A stretch of 64,000 nt of DNA from Planococcaceae bacterium Storch 2/2-2 (GTDB lineage Bacteria; Bacillota; Bacilli; Bacillales_A; Planococcaceae): the NCBI GenBank assembly GCA_009740415.1, contig WOYE01000002.1:124001-188000 (forward strand), in the 5' to 3' direction. How positions within the stretch are numbered: the first letter of the stretch is position 1; every line of letters starts with the position of its first letter. Positions 63,213 to 64,000 of the stretch are shown one piece after another. Position numbers and translations under genes: made by a program. The notes beneath the pieces were generated by a model. That model ran no database searches. It saw nothing but the letters and a program-made list of their open reading frames with translations, and was not told the DNA's origin.

Positions 63213-64000
63213 ATGAAAATCGTCTACATTTTTGAGCCACTCGACTATGAAGAAGAGAAGCAATCGGTTCTCGCCATCGGATTTTTCGACGGCGTCCATT
63301 TAGGACACCGGGCATTGTTGAAAGAAGCGAAGCGAGAAGCATTACGCCGCGGTGTTGAATTTGCAGTTATGACGTTTACGCCACATCCGGATGAAGTCGT
63401 CTTCGGAACGACGGATAAATGGTATTTGACACCGCTCAGTGAAAAAGCGCAACGTTTACGAGAACTCGGTGTCGAGAAGTTGTACGTCGTTCATTTTAAT
63501 GAGTCGTTTGCAACTCTTTCGCCGACTCGATTTATCGAACAATACATTCAACAGTTACGAGCGGTCCACGTCGTCGTCGGTTACGATTTTACGTTCGGCT
63601 ACCGAGCGAAAGGAACCGTTCAAACGTTACAAAATGAACGGACGACGTACGGATACGACGTGACGATCGTTCCGAAACAACAGTACGCTGAAGAAAAAAT
63701 TAGTTCGACACGTATTCGTAAGCTCATTCGAAACGGTGACGTCGAACGAGCTGCTCAATTGCTCGGTCATCCGCATCGGACGACAGTCGGCATCCACTTA
63801 CTGTTCGGCAATTTGTACGAAGTCGTCGTCAATGAGTCCGTTCCTTTACCAGCGTACGGAACGTATACCGTCTTCATGAAGCAAGGATCGAAGCGTGGAT
63901 ACGGCGAGCTCATTCGCAAAGCGGAGTCGGATGTTTATTTCATCCGGTCGGCGAAACATTGGCTTCACGGAAAAGTGACGATCGAATGGGTCGGAGCAGC
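63213..64000 (+). CDS. FAD-synthetase-like protein (RibF nucleotidyltransferase domain), 3' end outside window
   Basis: The frame is open from the ATG at 63213, behind GAAGGAGGAGGAG, to the end of the window (262 residues). It has LAIGFFDGVHLGHRALLKEA, the nucleotide-binding H-x-G-H of RibF, FTPHPDEVVFG, VVGYDFTFGYRAKGT and ISSTRIRKLI. These belong to the FMN adenylyltransferase half of bifunctional RibF. The riboflavin kinase half, marked by a TANL-type motif, is not recognisable in the visible part. It follows hpaB by 35 bases and may supply FAD to that enzyme, so it looks like a specialised paralogue. Confidence 0.8.
   Translation, partial: MKIVYIFEPLDYEEEKQSVLAIGFFDGVHLGHRALLKEAKREALRRGVEFAVMTFTPHPDEVVFGTTDKWYLTPLSEKAQRLRELGVEKLYVVHFNESFATLSPTRFIEQYIQQLRAVHVVVGYDFTFGYRAKGTVQTLQNERTTYGYDVTIVPKQQYAEEKISSTRIRKLIRNGDVERAAQLLGHPHRTTVGIHLLFGNLYEVVVNESVPLPAYGTYTVFMKQGSKRGYGELIRKAESDVYFIRSAKHWLHGKVTIEWVGA

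Overview
The window looks like a chromosome segment of a flagellated, endospore-lineage Firmicute of the order Bacillales. The evidence is gene order: yhaQ-yhaP-yhaM-prsA-hpr-yhaH-trpP-hit-ecsAB, uvrBA, hprK-lgt-ppaX and trxB-rapZ-glmR-whiA-crh-clpP all follow the Bacillus arrangement. Shine-Dalgarno sites are strong (AGGAGG type), GTG and TTG starts occur, and tryptophan genes carry TRAP-type (G/U)AG repeats. Most of the window is of moderate G+C with codons such as gcg, acg, cgt and gtc preferred; the first 1.9 kb is visibly more A+T rich. I cannot name the species.

Layout. 1-2.9 kb: two ATP-grasp ligase genes (the first cut by the window edge) and a free-standing LAGLIDADG protein. 3.1-4.6 kb: a flagellin with a von Willebrand A domain inserted in its variable region. 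4.7-8.0 kb: secreted proteins (CAP domain; SLH plus metallo-beta-lactamase fold) and an unknown protein. 8.1-13.1 kb: an alternative Hsp70 island made of a GrpE-like protein, a J-like/GrpE-like fusion, a membrane-anchored J-like protein and a second DnaK; neither J-like domain has HPD. 13.2-14.3 kb: three small unknown genes, one behind a possible pseudoknot leader. 14.5-22.1 kb: a tyrosine phenol-lyase/tryptophanase family enzyme, then the TRAP-controlled trp operon trpE::trpD-trpC-trpF-trpB-trpA with an E-D gene fusion and no trpG. 22.6-25.7 kb: a large hybrid sensor kinase with degenerate modules. 25.8-26.8 kb: an M-box (Mg2+) riboswitch in front of a GNAT acetyltransferase instead of a transporter. 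27-28.4 kb: a Cas4/AddB-like nuclease and methylglyoxal synthase. 28.5-32.7 kb: alkaline phosphatase with a Pho box, then an ABC transporter and lipoprotein. 32.8-42.1 kb: the yha/ecs region. 42.2-53.2 kb: uvrBA, yvlB, hprK-lgt-ppaX, acyltransferase, TPR protein. 53.3-58.5 kb: trxB, rapZ-glmR-whiA-crh, and CtsR-controlled clpP. 58.6-64 kb: aromatic (homoprotocatechuate/4-hydroxyphenylacetate) genes hpaD and hpaB with MerR and LysR regulators and a FAD-synthetase-like gene that runs off the window.

How they work together. Tryptophan synthesis (trp operon) and uptake (trpP) are both marked for TRAP control. Carbon control is represented by HprK, Crh and a cre-like site before hpaB. Tyrosine and aromatic acid use may link the phenol-lyase-like enzyme with the hpa genes, although they are 44 kb apart. 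Protein quality control appears at three levels: the alternative Hsp70 set, PrsA outside the membrane and ClpP in the cytosol. The best candidates for something undescribed are the vWA-flagellin, the HPD-less Hsp70 island, the M-box/GNAT pairing and the pseudoknot leader at 14.08 kb. No rRNA, tRNA, CRISPR array, prophage or insertion sequence was seen.
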